64,000 nucleotides of DNA. It comes from Micromonospora solifontis. Lineage in GTDB: Bacteria; Actinomycetota; Actinomycetes; Mycobacteriales; Micromonosporaceae. The notes under the pieces are model-generated. The model saw only the letters and a program-made list of their open reading frames with translations, ran no database searches and was not told where the DNA came from. Position 1 is the first letter of the stretch, and every line of letters begins with the position of its first letter. The stretch spans positions 1-64,000 of the forward strand of contig NZ_RJLN01000016.1 in the NCBI RefSeq assembly GCF_003725545.1, read 5' to 3'. The position numbers and the translations under genes were made by a program. Shown piece by piece: positions 44,629-52,861 of this stretch.

Positions 44629-45186
44629 TCAAGTGGCATTATCCAGGGCCCGGACCGGGCGGGCGGGATTACCGACCGCCACTACGTCGGGTGGCAGGTC
44701 CCGGGTCACCACCGCGCCGGCGCCGACCACCGTGTTCGCCCCGACGGTGACCCCGGCCAGCACGATCACCCCGCCACCGAGCCAGGCGTTGTCGCCGATG
44801 GTGATCGGTTTCGCCGCCTCCCACTTGGCCCGCCGGGGCTCCGGTTCGACCGGGTGGGTCGCGGTGAGGAGCTGGACGTTCGGTCCGATCTGGACGTCGG
44901 CGCCGATGGTGATCCGGGCGACGTCGAGGAACACCGCGTTGAAGTTGACGAAGCTGCGCGGCCCCAGGTGGGTCTGCCAGCCGTAGTCGCAGTGGAACGG
45001 CGGTCGGACCCAGGCGTTCTCACCCACCGAGCCGAGCAGCTCGCGCAGCGCGGCGAGCCGTCCGTCGGGGTCGTCGGCGGAGGTGGCGTTGAACCGTTCG
45101 GTGAGCCGGGCCGCCCGGTCCAGGTCGGCGATGATCTCGGGGTCGTCGGCGAGGTAGAGCTCGCCCGCGAGCATGCGGTCCTTCAT
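44629..45186 (-). CDS. Maltose/galactoside O-acetyltransferase-like protein
   Basis: About 185 aa of the left-handed beta-helix hexapeptide acetyltransferase type. The N-terminal helix (KDRMLAGELYLADDPEI) and the repeats FVNFNAVFLDVARITIGAD, QIGPNVQLLTATHPVE with the catalytic His, ITIGDNAWLGGGVIVLAG and VGANTVVGAGAVVTRDL match the maltose O-acetyltransferase group that acetylates sugars with acetyl-CoA. The acceptor is unknown. The ATG at 45186 is used; a GTG at 45195 three codons earlier is an alternative. It is divergent from the subtilase, with about 140 nt between. Confidence 0.9.
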   Translation of the reverse strand: MKDRMLAGELYLADDPEIIADLDRAARLTERFNATSADDPDGRLAALRELLGSVGENAWVRPPFHCDYGWQTHLGPRSFVNFNAVFLDVARITIGADVQIGPNVQLLTATHPVEPEPRRAKWEAAKPITIGDNAWLGGGVIVLAGVTVGANTVVGAGAVVTRDLPPDVVAVGNPARPVRALDNAT

Positions 45187-45251
45187 GGAGGTCACCGGCA
45201 GATCATGCCCCGGATCGTCCGGGAATCTGTCGGCTCCGCGACTTCCGATTG

Positions 45252-45264
45252 CATACCCGGTATG
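45252..45264. promoter_or_regulatory. CATACCCGGTATG palindrome upstream of the subtilase gene
   Basis: A perfect inverted repeat around a central C/G lies in the intergenic space between the acetyltransferase and the subtilase, 64 nt before the TTG start. It overlaps an AT-richer promoter-like stretch. A near-identical palindrome occurs at 51081-51093. Confidence 0.5.
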
Positions 45265-45327
45265 TAATCCTGACGCTACGCATCGATGTGCTTCCCATCG
45301 ATGAAGACGCTTCGGGAGGAGCAGAGG

Positions 45328-48300
45328 TTGCTCGGAAAGAGAAGAAAACTCGTCGCGCTCGGCCTCGCCGGCACCCTGGTGCTCGGCAGCACGCCGGGGA
45401 CCGCCGCCGCACGTCCCGCCACCACGCCGGCCGGCCCCACCGCCGCCCGGCCCACCGGCACGACCGGTCGACCGGTCACCGTCACCCTGCTCACCGGGGA
45501 CCGGGTCACCGTCACCGGCGACGGCCGGGCCGCCGTCCACCCCGGTCCCGGCCGCGCCGGCACCCGGTTCCTGGTCGGCCGGGACCGTGGCCACCTCACC
45601 GTGACGCCCCGCGACGCGCTGCCACTGATCCACGCGGGGCGGGTCGACCGGCGCCTCTTCGACGTCACCGAACTGATCTCGTCCGGCTATGACGACGCCC
45701 ACCGGGACACGCTGCCGCTACTGGTGTCGTACCCGAAGGGGGTCGCCCGGCGCGGCGCCGCGCCCGTCGCGGGCACCCGGGTGACCCGCGAGCTGCCGGC
45801 GATCGGCGGCGCGGCGGTCACCGCGGCGAAGGCCGACGCGGGCGCGGTCTGGCGGACCCTGACGGCCGGCAGCCCCGGCGCCCGGATCGACGCGGCGGGG
45901 GGTGCCGACCGGATCTGGCTCGACGGCAGGCGACAGATCTCCCTGGACCACAGCGTGCCGCAGATCGGCGCGCCGACCGCCTGGGCCGCCGGCTTCACCG
46001 GCAAGGGGGTCACCGTCGCCGTGCTCGACACCGGCGTCGACGTCACCCACCCCGACCTCGCCGGCCGGGTCGCCGAGTCGCGCAACTTCAGCGAGATGCC
46101 CGACGCCGACGACAAGGTCGGCCACGGCACCCACGTCGCCTCGATCATCGGCGGCAGCGGTGCGGCCTCCGGTGGCAAGTACCGGGGCGTGGCACCGGAC
46201 GCGACCCTGCTCTCCGGCAAGGTCTGCGAGGAGTACGGCTGCGCCGACTCGGCCATCCTGGCCGGCATGGAGTGGGCCGCCGTGGAGAAGGACGCCGATG
46301 TGGTCAACCTGAGCCTCGGCGGCTGGAACACCCCGGAGATCGACCCGCTCGAGCAGGCCGTGCAGACGCTGACCGCGCAGACCGGCACCCTCTTCGTCAT
46401 CGCAGCCGGCAACGACGGCGCGGACGGCTCGGTCAGCTCGCCGGCCACCGCCGACGACGCGCTCGCCGTGGGCGCGGTGGACCGCGACGACGAGCTGGCG
46501 CCCTTCTCCAGTCGGGGACCACGCGCCGGCGACGACGCCCTCAAGCCCGAGATCACCGCGCCCGGCGTGGAGATCGTCGCCGCCCGGGCCGCTAACGGCC
46601 AGATCGGCGACCCGGTGGGAGACAGCTACGTCTCCCTCTCCGGCACCTCGATGGCCACCCCGCACGTGGTCGGCGCGGCGGCGATCCTCGCCCAGCGGCA
46701 CCCCGACTGGGCCGCCGGGCAGCTCAAGGCGACGCTGATGTCCTCGGCGAAGCCGCACCCGGAGCAGACCGCGTACGAGCAGGGAGCCGGCCGGGTCGAC
46801 GTGGCACACGCGATCAGCGAGCCGGTGACCAGCGAGCCCGCCGGCATCTCCTTCGGCCGGGCGGCCTGGCCGCACGACGACGACGCTCCGATCGAGCGCA
46901 CGGTCACCTGGCACAACTCCGGTACGAGCGTGCTCACCCTCGACCTGACCACCGAGATCACCGGGCCGGGCGGGCGGACCGCGCCGGCGGGGATGTTCCG
47001 GCTGAGCGCCACCCGGGTCACCGTGCCGGCCGGCGGCACCGCCCAGGTGACCGTCACCGTGGACACCCGGCTCGGCGGCGCCGACGGCTACTGGACCGGG
47101 CGGATCGTGGCCCGCGCCGGCGACACGGTCGCGGTCACCCCGCTGGCCGTGAACCGGGAGGTGGAGAGCTACACGGTGACCATCAGTCACCGGAACCGGG
47201 CCGGCGCGGCGACCGGGGACTACTTCACCACCCTGGCCGGGCTGGACGGCTTCGCGACGATCGACGTCTACGACGCCGACGGCGAGGCTCAGGTGCGCGT
47301 CCCGAAGGGCGCGTACGGCCTGTACACCATCGTCTTCGAGAGCGACGGTCAGGGCGAACCGGCCGGGGCCAGCACGCTGGCGCAGCCGCTCCTGACCGTG
47401 GACCGCGACCTGCGGCTCACCGTGGACGCCCGGTCGGCGAAACCGGTCCGGGTGACCGTGCCGAAGCGGGACGCCACGCCCGCCCTGGTCGACGTCGGCG
47501 CCAACTGGTTCTCCGCGGACGGTGGCGGTTACGGCTTCAGCCTGCTGTCGGCGGACTTCACCGGGCTGGCCAGCGCTCAGCTCGGCGGCGCCACGACGGC
47601 CGACCGGTTCGTCGGCGCGGTCGGCAGCCAGTGGGCCGACCTGACGGCCGCCTCCAGCCCGTACCTCTACGCCACCAGCGAGGCGCTGCCCGGCCGTTTC
47701 CCGACCGGGTACGTCAAGCACTACCGGCAGCGGGACCTGGCCACCGTGGTGCACCGGTTCCGCGGCGGGGCCCCGGGCCAGGAGGCGGAGCGGATCGTCT
47801 TCCCCGACTCCGCGTACAACATCGGCGGGTGGGCGATCGGCCTGCCCACCACCGTCCCCGGCCAGCGGGTCGAGCACTACAGCACCGCCGGGATGCGCTG
47901 GAGCACCGAGCTCGACCTCGGCACCCGGGACGAGGAGGGCTGGCTGAACCCGCAGACCGCGCTCTTCGCGGACCGGGTCCGGTACCGCCCGGGCCGGACC
48001 GTCCGGGAGGACTGGAACGCGGCGCCGTACGGGCCGTCCTTCCCGCAGCCGCGCTGGCCGGGGGAGGGCGTCACCCGCAACGGTGACACGATCGCCGTCG
48101 GCCTGCCGCTGTTCAGCGACGCGGCCGGGCACGCCGGTGCGTCGCTCACCGAGGCCGAGCAGACCGCGCTCTACCGCGACGGTGAGCTGGTCGGCGAGTC
48201 CCCGTACGGCGGGTACGGTGAGTTCGAGGTGCCGGCGGGCGCCGCGGACTACCGGCTGGAGACCTCCGCCCGGCGCGGCTTCACCGACCTGAGCACCGAG

Positions 48301-48678
48301 GTCACGGCGACCTGGACCTTCCGCTCCCGGCACGTCGCCGGGGACGACTGGATCCCGCTGCCCGCCATGGCGGTGCGCTTCGCGCCGCCGCTGGCCGTGG
48401 ACAACAGCGCCCCGGCCGGCCGGACCTTCACCATCCCGGTGACCGTCGAGCGGCAGCCGGGCGCGCCGGCCGCCAAGGTCGCCAAGCTCACCGTCGACGT
48501 CTCCTACGACGGCGGGCAGACCTGGCGGAAGGCGGACCTGCACAAGCAAGGCGCCGGCTGGGCGGCCGTGGTCCGGCACCCCGCCGGCCCCGGGTACGTC
48601 TCCCTGCGGGCCACCGCGCGGGACAGCGCCGGCAACACGGTGACCGAGCGGATCATCCAGGCGTACCGCCTGCGGTGA
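45328..48678 (+). CDS. Secreted subtilisin-family serine protease (S8), large
   Basis: About 1116 aa. A signal peptide (KRRKLVALGLAGTLVLGSTP) is followed by a long pro-region. The catalytic triad is Asp234 in VLDTGVD, His266 in GHGTHVAS and Ser441 in GTSMATPH. After the catalytic domain (to about residue 480) come about 600 residues of beta-rich domains, including Fn3-like stretches. I chose the TTG at 45328 because GGAGGAG lies 8 nt upstream and it starts the signal peptide; the upstream ATGs give an implausible acidic extension. It ends at a strong hairpin. Such proteins degrade extracellular proteins or act in development; the C-terminal domains may bind cell wall or substrate. Confidence 0.92.
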   Translation: MLGKRRKLVALGLAGTLVLGSTPGTAAARPATTPAGPTAARPTGTTGRPVTVTLLTGDRVTVTGDGRAAVHPGPGRAGTRFLVGRDRGHLTVTPRDALPLIHAGRVDRRLFDVTELISSGYDDAHRDTLPLLVSYPKGVARRGAAPVAGTRVTRELPAIGGAAVTAAKADAGAVWRTLTAGSPGARIDAAGGADRIWLDGRRQISLDHSVPQIGAPTAWAAGFTGKGVTVAVLDTGVDVTHPDLAGRVAESRNFSEMPDADDKVGHGTHVASIIGGSGAASGGKYRGVAPDATLLSGKVCEEYGCADSAILAGMEWAAVEKDADVVNLSLGGWNTPEIDPLEQAVQTLTAQTGTLFVIAAGNDGADGSVSSPATADDALAVGAVDRDDELAPFSSRGPRAGDDALKPEITAPGVEIVAARAANGQIGDPVGDSYVSLSGTSMATPHVVGAAAILAQRHPDWAAGQLKATLMSSAKPHPEQTAYEQGAGRVDVAHAISEPVTSEPAGISFGRAAWPHDDDAPIERTVTWHNSGTSVLTLDLTTEITGPGGRTAPAGMFRLSATRVTVPAGGTAQVTVTVDTRLGGADGYWTGRIVARAGDTVAVTPLAVNREVESYTVTISHRNRAGAATGDYFTTLAGLDGFATIDVYDADGEAQVRVPKGAYGLYTIVFESDGQGEPAGASTLAQPLLTVDRDLRLTVDARSAKPVRVTVPKRDATPALVDVGANWFSADGGGYGFSLLSADFTGLASAQLGGATTADRFVGAVGSQWADLTAASSPYLYATSEALPGRFPTGYVKHYRQRDLATVVHRFRGGAPGQEAERIVFPDSAYNIGGWAIGLPTTVPGQRVEHYSTAGMRWSTELDLGTRDEEGWLNPQTALFADRVRYRPGRTVREDWNAAPYGPSFPQPRWPGEGVTRNGDTIAVGLPLFSDAAGHAGASLTEAEQTALYRDGELVGESPYGGYGEFEVPAGAADYRLETSARRGFTDLSTEVTATWTFRSRHVAGDDWIPLPAMAVRFAPPLAVDNSAPAGRTFTIPVTVERQPGAPAAKVAKLTVDVSYDGGQTWRKADLHKQGAGWAAVVRHPAGPGYVSLRATARDSAGNTVTERIIQAYRLR

Positions 48679-48725
48679 GCCGCGTCCGGGCCCGCGGTCT
48701 CCCCGCCGGGAGGCCCGGACGGCGG

Positions 48726-48754
48726 ACGGGCCGGGGCAGCGCGCCCCGGCCCGT
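48726..48754. terminator. Bidirectional hairpin between the subtilase and dapD
   Basis: A perfect 12-bp stem (48726-48737 with 48743-48754) with a 5-nt loop lies between two convergent genes. Confidence 0.8.
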
Positions 48755-48760
48755 TCCGCG

Positions 48761-49720
48761 TCAGTCGTTGGCGTGCAGCGCCGCGTTCAGCTCGATGCCC
48801 CGGCCGGTGCGCGGCTTCGCCTCCAGCGCGCCGGTCACCGAGTTGCGCCAGAAGAGCAGCCCGTCCACGCCGGACAGCTCGCGGGCCTTCACCACCCGGC
48901 CGTCCGGCAGAGTGATCTTGGAGGCGGCGGTGATGTAGCAGCCGGCCTCCACCACGCAGTCGTCACCGAGGGTGATCCCCACGCCCGCGTTCGCGCCGAC
49001 CAGGCTCCGCTCACCGATCCGCACCTTCTCGGTGCCGCCGCCGGAGAGGGTGCCCATGATGGACGCGCCGCCGCCGATGTCGGAGCCGTCGCCGACCACC
49101 ACGCCCTGCACGATCCGCCCCTCGACCATCGAGGTGCCCAGCGTGCCGGCGTTGAAGTTGACGAAGCCCTCGTGCATCACGGTGGTGCCGGCGGCCAGGT
49201 GGGCGCCGAGCCGGACCCGGTCCGCGTCGGCGATCCGCACGCCGGACGGGACCACGTAGTCGGTCATCCGGGGGAACTTGTCCACCCCGTACACGGCCAG
49301 GTGGCGGCCGGCGGCCCGCTCGATGACGCGCAGCTCGTCCACCCGCTCGGGCGGGCACGGCCCCGCCGAGGTCCAGGCCACGTTGGCCAGCTTGCCGAAG
49401 ATGCCGTCCAGGTTGAGCTCGTTGGGTCGCACCAGGCGGTGGGAGAGCAGGTGCAGCCGGAGGTACGCGTCGGGGGCGTCCTTGATCGGGTCGTCCAGCG
49501 AGCCGATCACGGTGACCACCTGGACCGTACGCAGGCCGGGCAGCGACCGCTCGCCGACCGCCCCGGGCGGCAGGTCGAGCACGTCGGCCTGGTCCTCGCC
49601 GGGGACCAGCGGCAACTCGCCGAGTCCCAGCTTGCCGGTCGGATACCAGGTGTCCAGCACCTGATCGTCAGCGGTGATCGTGGCCAGGCCGATGCCCCAG
49701 GCAGACTGTGCGCTCCTCAC
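48761..49720 (-). CDS. dapD: Tetrahydrodipicolinate N-succinyltransferase
   Basis: About 319 aa hexapeptide-repeat enzyme that succinylates tetrahydrodipicolinate on the way to diaminopimelate and lysine. The N-terminal domain is of the actinobacterial type. The beta-helix runs through PSGVRIADADRVRLGAHL, GTTVMHEGFVNFNAGTLG, MVEGRIVQGVVVGDGSDIGG and VVEAGCYITAASKI. The GTG at 49720 is used because it lies 7 nt after TACCGT on the minus strand. That hexamer overlaps the -10 of the divergent dapE, so the two genes share one tiny promoter. The gene also faces the subtilase across a hairpin. Confidence 0.94.
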   Translation of the reverse strand: MRSAQSAWGIGLATITADDQVLDTWYPTGKLGLGELPLVPGEDQADVLDLPPGAVGERSLPGLRTVQVVTVIGSLDDPIKDAPDAYLRLHLLSHRLVRPNELNLDGIFGKLANVAWTSAGPCPPERVDELRVIERAAGRHLAVYGVDKFPRMTDYVVPSGVRIADADRVRLGAHLAAGTTVMHEGFVNFNAGTLGTSMVEGRIVQGVVVGDGSDIGGGASIMGTLSGGGTEKVRIGERSLVGANAGVGITLGDDCVVEAGCYITAASKITLPDGRVVKARELSGVDGLLFWRNSVTGALEAKPRTGRGIELNAALHAND

Positions 49721-49727
49721 GGTGCTG

Positions 49728-49737
49728 ACGGTACCGT
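49728..49737. promoter_or_regulatory. Palindromic shared -10 element of dapD and dapE
   Basis: ACGGTACCGT is a perfect 10-bp palindrome. Read on the plus strand it provides TACCGT (49732-49737) 7 nt before the dapE ATG at 49745. Read on the minus strand it provides TACCGT (49733 down to 49728) 7 nt before the dapD GTG at 49720. Both transcripts would be leaderless, and the two polymerase sites overlap. Confidence 0.6.
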
Positions 49738-49744
49738 GCGAATC

Positions 49745-50818
49745 ATGCAGAACCCGCTGACCCCCGAGGTCTTGGCTGATCCGGTGGCGCTGACCCGCGC
49801 GCTGGTCGACATGGAGTCCGTTTCCCTGAACGAGAAGGCGATCGCCGACTGTGTCGAGGACGTGCTGCGGGGCGTTCCGCACCTGACCACCTTCCGGCAC
49901 TCCAACACCGTGATGGCGCGCACCGACCTGGGTCGGGCGCAGCGGGTGGTGCTCGCCGGCCACCTGGACACGGTGCCGCTCAACGGCAACTTCCCGTCGA
50001 CCATGCGCGGCGACCTGATGTACGGCTGCGGCACCTCCGACATGAAGTCCGGGGTGGCCTTCGCGCTGCACCTGGCGGTGACGCTGCCCGACCCGCGCTA
50101 CGACGTCACGTACTTCTTCTACGAGGCCGAGGAGATCGAGTCCCGGTACAACGGCCTCACGCTCGTCTCCCAGGCCCACCCCGAGTGGCTCCAGGCCGAC
50201 TTCGCGGTGCTGCTGGAACCGACGTACGGGATCGTCGAGGCGGGCTGCCAGGGCACCATGCGGGCGGTCGTCACCACGCACGGCGAGCGCGCCCACGCGG
50301 CCCGGTCCTGGCACGGGGTGAACGCGATCCACGGCGCGGGCGAGGTGCTGCGCCGGCTGACCGCGTACGAGGCCCGCCGGGTCACCATCGAGGGCTGCGA
50401 CTACCGCGAGGGGTTGAACGCGGTGCGGATCACCGGCGGGGTGGCCGGCAACGTCATCCCGGACCACTGCGAGATCGAGATCAACTACCGGTACGCCCCG
50501 GACCGGGACCCGGCCGCGGCCGAGGCGCACCTGCGCGAGGTCTTCGCCGGCTTCGACCTGGCGGTGACCGACGCGGCGGCCGGCGCCGCCCCCGGGCTGG
50601 ACAACCCGCCGGCCCAGGAGTTCCTGGCCGCGGTCGGGGCGGCGCCGATCGGCAAGTTGGGCTGGACGGACGTGGCCCGGTTCGCGGCCCTGGGCATCCC
50701 GGCGCTGAACTTCGGCCCCGGCGACCCCAACCTGGCCCATCACAAGGACGAGCACGTCGAGCTGACCAAGATCCGCGACGGCGCGGCCACCCTGCACCGC
50801 TGGCTCGCTTCGGCCTGA
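49745..50818 (+). CDS. dapE: Succinyl-diaminopimelate desuccinylase
   Basis: Zinc-dependent M20 hydrolase of about 357 aa giving LL-diaminopimelate from the succinylated precursor. Metal ligands are visible in VVLAGHLDTVPL (His and following Asp), the bridging Asp in GCGTSDMKSG, the general base Glu pair in YEAEEIES and the distal His in HHKDEHVEL. The substrate-binding dimerisation region is in the middle. ATG 49745 is 7 nt after a -10-like TACCGT. It is part of the divergent dapD/dapE pair; its 3' end faces a strong hairpin. Confidence 0.95.
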   Translation: MQNPLTPEVLADPVALTRALVDMESVSLNEKAIADCVEDVLRGVPHLTTFRHSNTVMARTDLGRAQRVVLAGHLDTVPLNGNFPSTMRGDLMYGCGTSDMKSGVAFALHLAVTLPDPRYDVTYFFYEAEEIESRYNGLTLVSQAHPEWLQADFAVLLEPTYGIVEAGCQGTMRAVVTTHGERAHAARSWHGVNAIHGAGEVLRRLTAYEARRVTIEGCDYREGLNAVRITGGVAGNVIPDHCEIEINYRYAPDRDPAAAEAHLREVFAGFDLAVTDAAAGAAPGLDNPPAQEFLAAVGAAPIGKLGWTDVARFAALGIPALNFGPGDPNLAHHKDEHVELTKIRDGAATLHRWLASA

Positions 50819-50832
50819 CCCCGACACCCGAT

Positions 50833-50865
50833 CGGGGGGCCCGCGACGGTGTCGCGGACCCCCCG
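50833..50865. terminator. Bidirectional hairpin after dapE
   Basis: Stem of CGGGGGG with CCCCCCG and CCGCGAC with GTCGCGG, interrupted by one mismatch, around a 3-nt loop. It lies between dapE and the convergent small gene at 50885-51046. Confidence 0.8.
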
Positions 50866-50884
50866 GAGTCGGGCCGGCGGCCGG

Positions 50885-51046
50885 TCAGACGTTCGTGCTC
50901 AGCGAGGCTTCGGTCTCGGTGGACTCGCCGGTCAGGTCGGTGTGGTGGGCTTCCATCATCCGGGCACGGCGGCGCTCGGCCACCACGTCGCGGATCCGCC
51001 GCTGCATCTGCCGGCGGATCCGGACCATCTCGCTGTTGCTGATCAA
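50885..51046 (-). CDS. Small helical hypothetical protein
   Basis: About 53 aa. The TTG at 51046 has a strong GGGGGAGGAG ribosome-binding site 6 nt upstream, which favours it over the TTG at 51070. The sequence is a single, strongly basic amphipathic helix (EMVRIRRQMQRRIRDVVAER) with an acidic Thr/Ser-rich tail (TGESTETEASLSTNV). No family recognised. Upstream lies a CATACCCCGTATG palindrome at 51081-51093, matching one ahead of the subtilase. Confidence 0.6.
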   Translation of the reverse strand: MISNSEMVRIRRQMQRRIRDVVAERRRARMMEAHHTDLTGESTETEASLSTNV

Positions 51047-51080
51047 CGCTCGCTCCTCCCCCGAAGGCAACGCGCCGGGG

Positions 51081-51093
51081 CATACCCCGTATG
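51081..51093. promoter_or_regulatory. CATACCCCGTATG palindrome
   Basis: An inverted repeat (CATAC, 3-nt centre, GTATG) 35 nt upstream of the small minus-strand gene and 110 nt upstream of the LOG gene. It matches the palindrome at 45252-45264 in 12 of 13 positions and in the following T. Confidence 0.5.
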
Positions 51094-51202
51094 TGAATAG
51101 TAAGACGTACGAGCGACCGAATTAGTTGCCCAAGATCGCGAAGAATTTCGTCGGCTGGCCCGCCTCCGCGCCCGGCCGCCGTGCCTCCACTACGGTGGCT
51201 GC

Positions 51203-52081
51203 ATGAGCCAGAGCGACGGGCGGCCGCCCGGCCGCGTTCCGGGCGGGGAGCGGCACCGCGGTGCCGTCACCCTGCGCAACCGGGCGATCCCCACCAGCAC
51301 CGCCGACCAACGGTTGCTGGACTCGCGGGGCAGGGGCGACTGGAAGACCAAGGACGCCTGGCGGGCGCTGCGCATTTTGTCGGAGTTCGTCGAGGGTTTC
51401 GACACCCTGGCCGACCTGCCACCCGCGGTGAGCGTCTTCGGCTCGGCCCGCAGCAAGCCGGACAGCCTGGAATGCCGGCTGGCCGAGGAGTTGGGCGGCG
51501 CCCTGGCCCGGGCCGGCTACGCGGTGATCACCGGCGGCGGCCCCGGCGTGATGGAGGCGGCCAACCGGGGCGCCAGCGAGGCCGGTGGGCTCTCCGTCGG
51601 CCTCGGCATCGAGCTGCCGTTCGAGCAGGGCCTCAACGACTGGGTCGACCTGGCGATCGACTTCCGCTACTTCTTCGCCCGCAAGACCATGTTCGTCAAG
51701 TACGCGCAGGCGTTCGTCGTGCTGCCCGGCGGCTTCGGCACCATGGACGAGCTCTTCGAGGCGCTGACCCTGGTGCAGACCGGCAAGGTCACCCGCTTCC
51801 CGGTGGTGCTGATGGGCGTCGACTACTGGAGCGGGCTGCTCGACTGGCTGCGGGACGCGATGGCCGGCGAGGGCAAGATCGGCCCGGCCGACCTGGAGCT
51901 GATCTGCCTCACCGACGACGTCGACGAGGCGGTCCGGCACATCGTGGAGGCCGAGGCGGTGCTCTCCGCCGAGCAGGAGGCGATCCGCGAGGAGGCGGTC
52001 GCCCGGGTCGCCGCCGACCAGCGGGCCGCCGCCGACGCCGCGCCCGAGGGCCCGGGGGCCCGGCGGGCCGGGGAGCGCTGA
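51203..52081 (+). CDS. LOG family Rossmann-fold protein
   Basis: About 292 aa, a lysine-decarboxylase-like (LOG) phosphoribohydrolase family member with a longer N-terminus than the next gene. The nucleotide-binding motif is VITGGGPGVMEAANRGA and the second signature is VLPGGFGTMDELFEAL. N-terminal residues 1-65 and a C-terminal Ala/Arg-rich tail are outside the core. ATG 51203 lies 6 nt after TACGGT (51191-51196), suggesting leaderless transcription. LOG enzymes release ribose 5-phosphate from nucleoside monophosphates; substrate here unknown. The second LOG gene follows 3 nt later. Confidence 0.88.
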   Translation: MSQSDGRPPGRVPGGERHRGAVTLRNRAIPTSTADQRLLDSRGRGDWKTKDAWRALRILSEFVEGFDTLADLPPAVSVFGSARSKPDSLECRLAEELGGALARAGYAVITGGGPGVMEAANRGASEAGGLSVGLGIELPFEQGLNDWVDLAIDFRYFFARKTMFVKYAQAFVVLPGGFGTMDELFEALTLVQTGKVTRFPVVLMGVDYWSGLLDWLRDAMAGEGKIGPADLELICLTDDVDEAVRHIVEAEAVLSAEQEAIREEAVARVAADQRAAADAAPEGPGARRAGER

Positions 52082-52084
52082 GTC

Positions 52085-52630
52085 GTGGCCGCGATCTGCG
52101 TGTTCTGCGCGTCCTCCCGCACCCTGGACCAGCGCTGGCTGCAGCTGGCCGCCGAGACCGGCGGGGAGCTGGCCCGGCGCGGGCACACGCTGGTCAGTGG
52201 CGGTGGCTGCGTGGGGATGATGGGCGCGGTGGCGGACGGGGCCCGGGCCGCCGGCGGCCGTACCCTCGGGGTCATCCCGCAGTCGCTGGTCGACCTGGAG
52301 GTCGCCGACCTGGCCGCCGACGAGCTGCTGGTCACCGACGGGATGGCCAGCCGCAAGACGCTCATGATTGACAAGTCGGACGCGTTCGTCGCGCTGCCCG
52401 GCGGGCTCGGCACCCTCGACGAGCTGTTCGAGGTGTGGACCACCGCCACCCTGGCCCTGCACGACAAGCCGATGGTGCTGGTCGACGCCGACGGTTTCTA
52501 CCGCCCCCTGCTCGACTGGCTGCACACCCTCGCGGACCACCACTTCCTCAAGCCGGCCGGCCTCGACCTCCTGATGGTGGCCGACACCGTCCCCGCCGCC
52601 CTCACCCTCCTAGACGCCCACCTCACCTAA
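52085..52630 (+). CDS. LOG family protein (nucleoside 5'-monophosphate phosphoribohydrolase type)
   Basis: About 181 aa, close to the compact LOG enzymes that release cytokinin bases. The motif LVSGGGCVGMMGAVADGA and the PGGLGTLDELFEVWT signature are intact, and MASRKTLM precedes. GTG 52085 lies 3 nt after the stop of the other LOG gene, so the two are an operon of paralogs differing in length. Whether the paralogs form mixed oligomers or differ in substrate cannot be told. Downstream lies a C-rich tract. Confidence 0.88.
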   Translation: MAAICVFCASSRTLDQRWLQLAAETGGELARRGHTLVSGGGCVGMMGAVADGARAAGGRTLGVIPQSLVDLEVADLAADELLVTDGMASRKTLMIDKSDAFVALPGGLGTLDELFEVWTTATLALHDKPMVLVDADGFYRPLLDWLHTLADHHFLKPAGLDLLMVADTVPAALTLLDAHLT

Positions 52631-52820
52631 CCCCCACCCCACCCCACCCCCCACCCCCCCACCCCCCCACCCCCCCACCCACCGCCCACCGCGCGGTCGA
52701 TCATGAAGTTGGCGGCGAAGTCGATCTCCGTTGGTGCCGTCAACCTCATGATCGACGTGAGCTGGGGCGGGGTGAGGGTGGGCGGTGGGGTGGGTGGTGG
52801 GGTGGGTGGGGTGGGTGGTG
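52631..52820. repeat. Composite locus: C/A tract, palindromic repeat, G/T tract
   Basis: 52631-52690 is almost purely CCCCACCC units, the 61-bp palindrome follows, and about 52764-52820 is GGGTGGGG units. The left and right tracts are reverse-complementary in type, so the whole locus can fold into one long imperfect hairpin. The G-rich strand of each arm has many G-runs and could form a quadruplex. Confidence 0.7.
52696..52756. repeat. 61-bp palindromic dispersed repeat, copy 2
   Basis: Ends GTCGATCATGA and TCATGATCGAC are perfect inverted repeats as in copy 1 (9271-9331). It is intergenic here, and in the opposite orientation on the plus strand to copy 1. Read on the plus strand it could encode VDHEVGGEVDLRWCRQPHDR, close to the peptide encoded in alkA. 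Confidence 0.85.
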
Positions 52821-52861
52821 TCGGTTTTCGGGCGTCGTACCGGCGTGGTGGGATGTGGGCG

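Noticed and set aside
42062..44986. 974-aa open frame on the plus strand opposite the large membrane protein
   Set aside because: It mirrors the codons of the membrane protein gene on the other strand and has no recognisable motifs.
45718..48579. 953-aa open frame on the minus strand opposite the subtilase
   Set aside because: Antisense to a gene with a complete catalytic triad and signal peptide; low-complexity composition.
52631..52820. CRISPR array or minisatellite gene in the C/G tract
   Set aside because: There are no regularly spaced repeats with unique spacers; it is a simple tract plus one palindrome.
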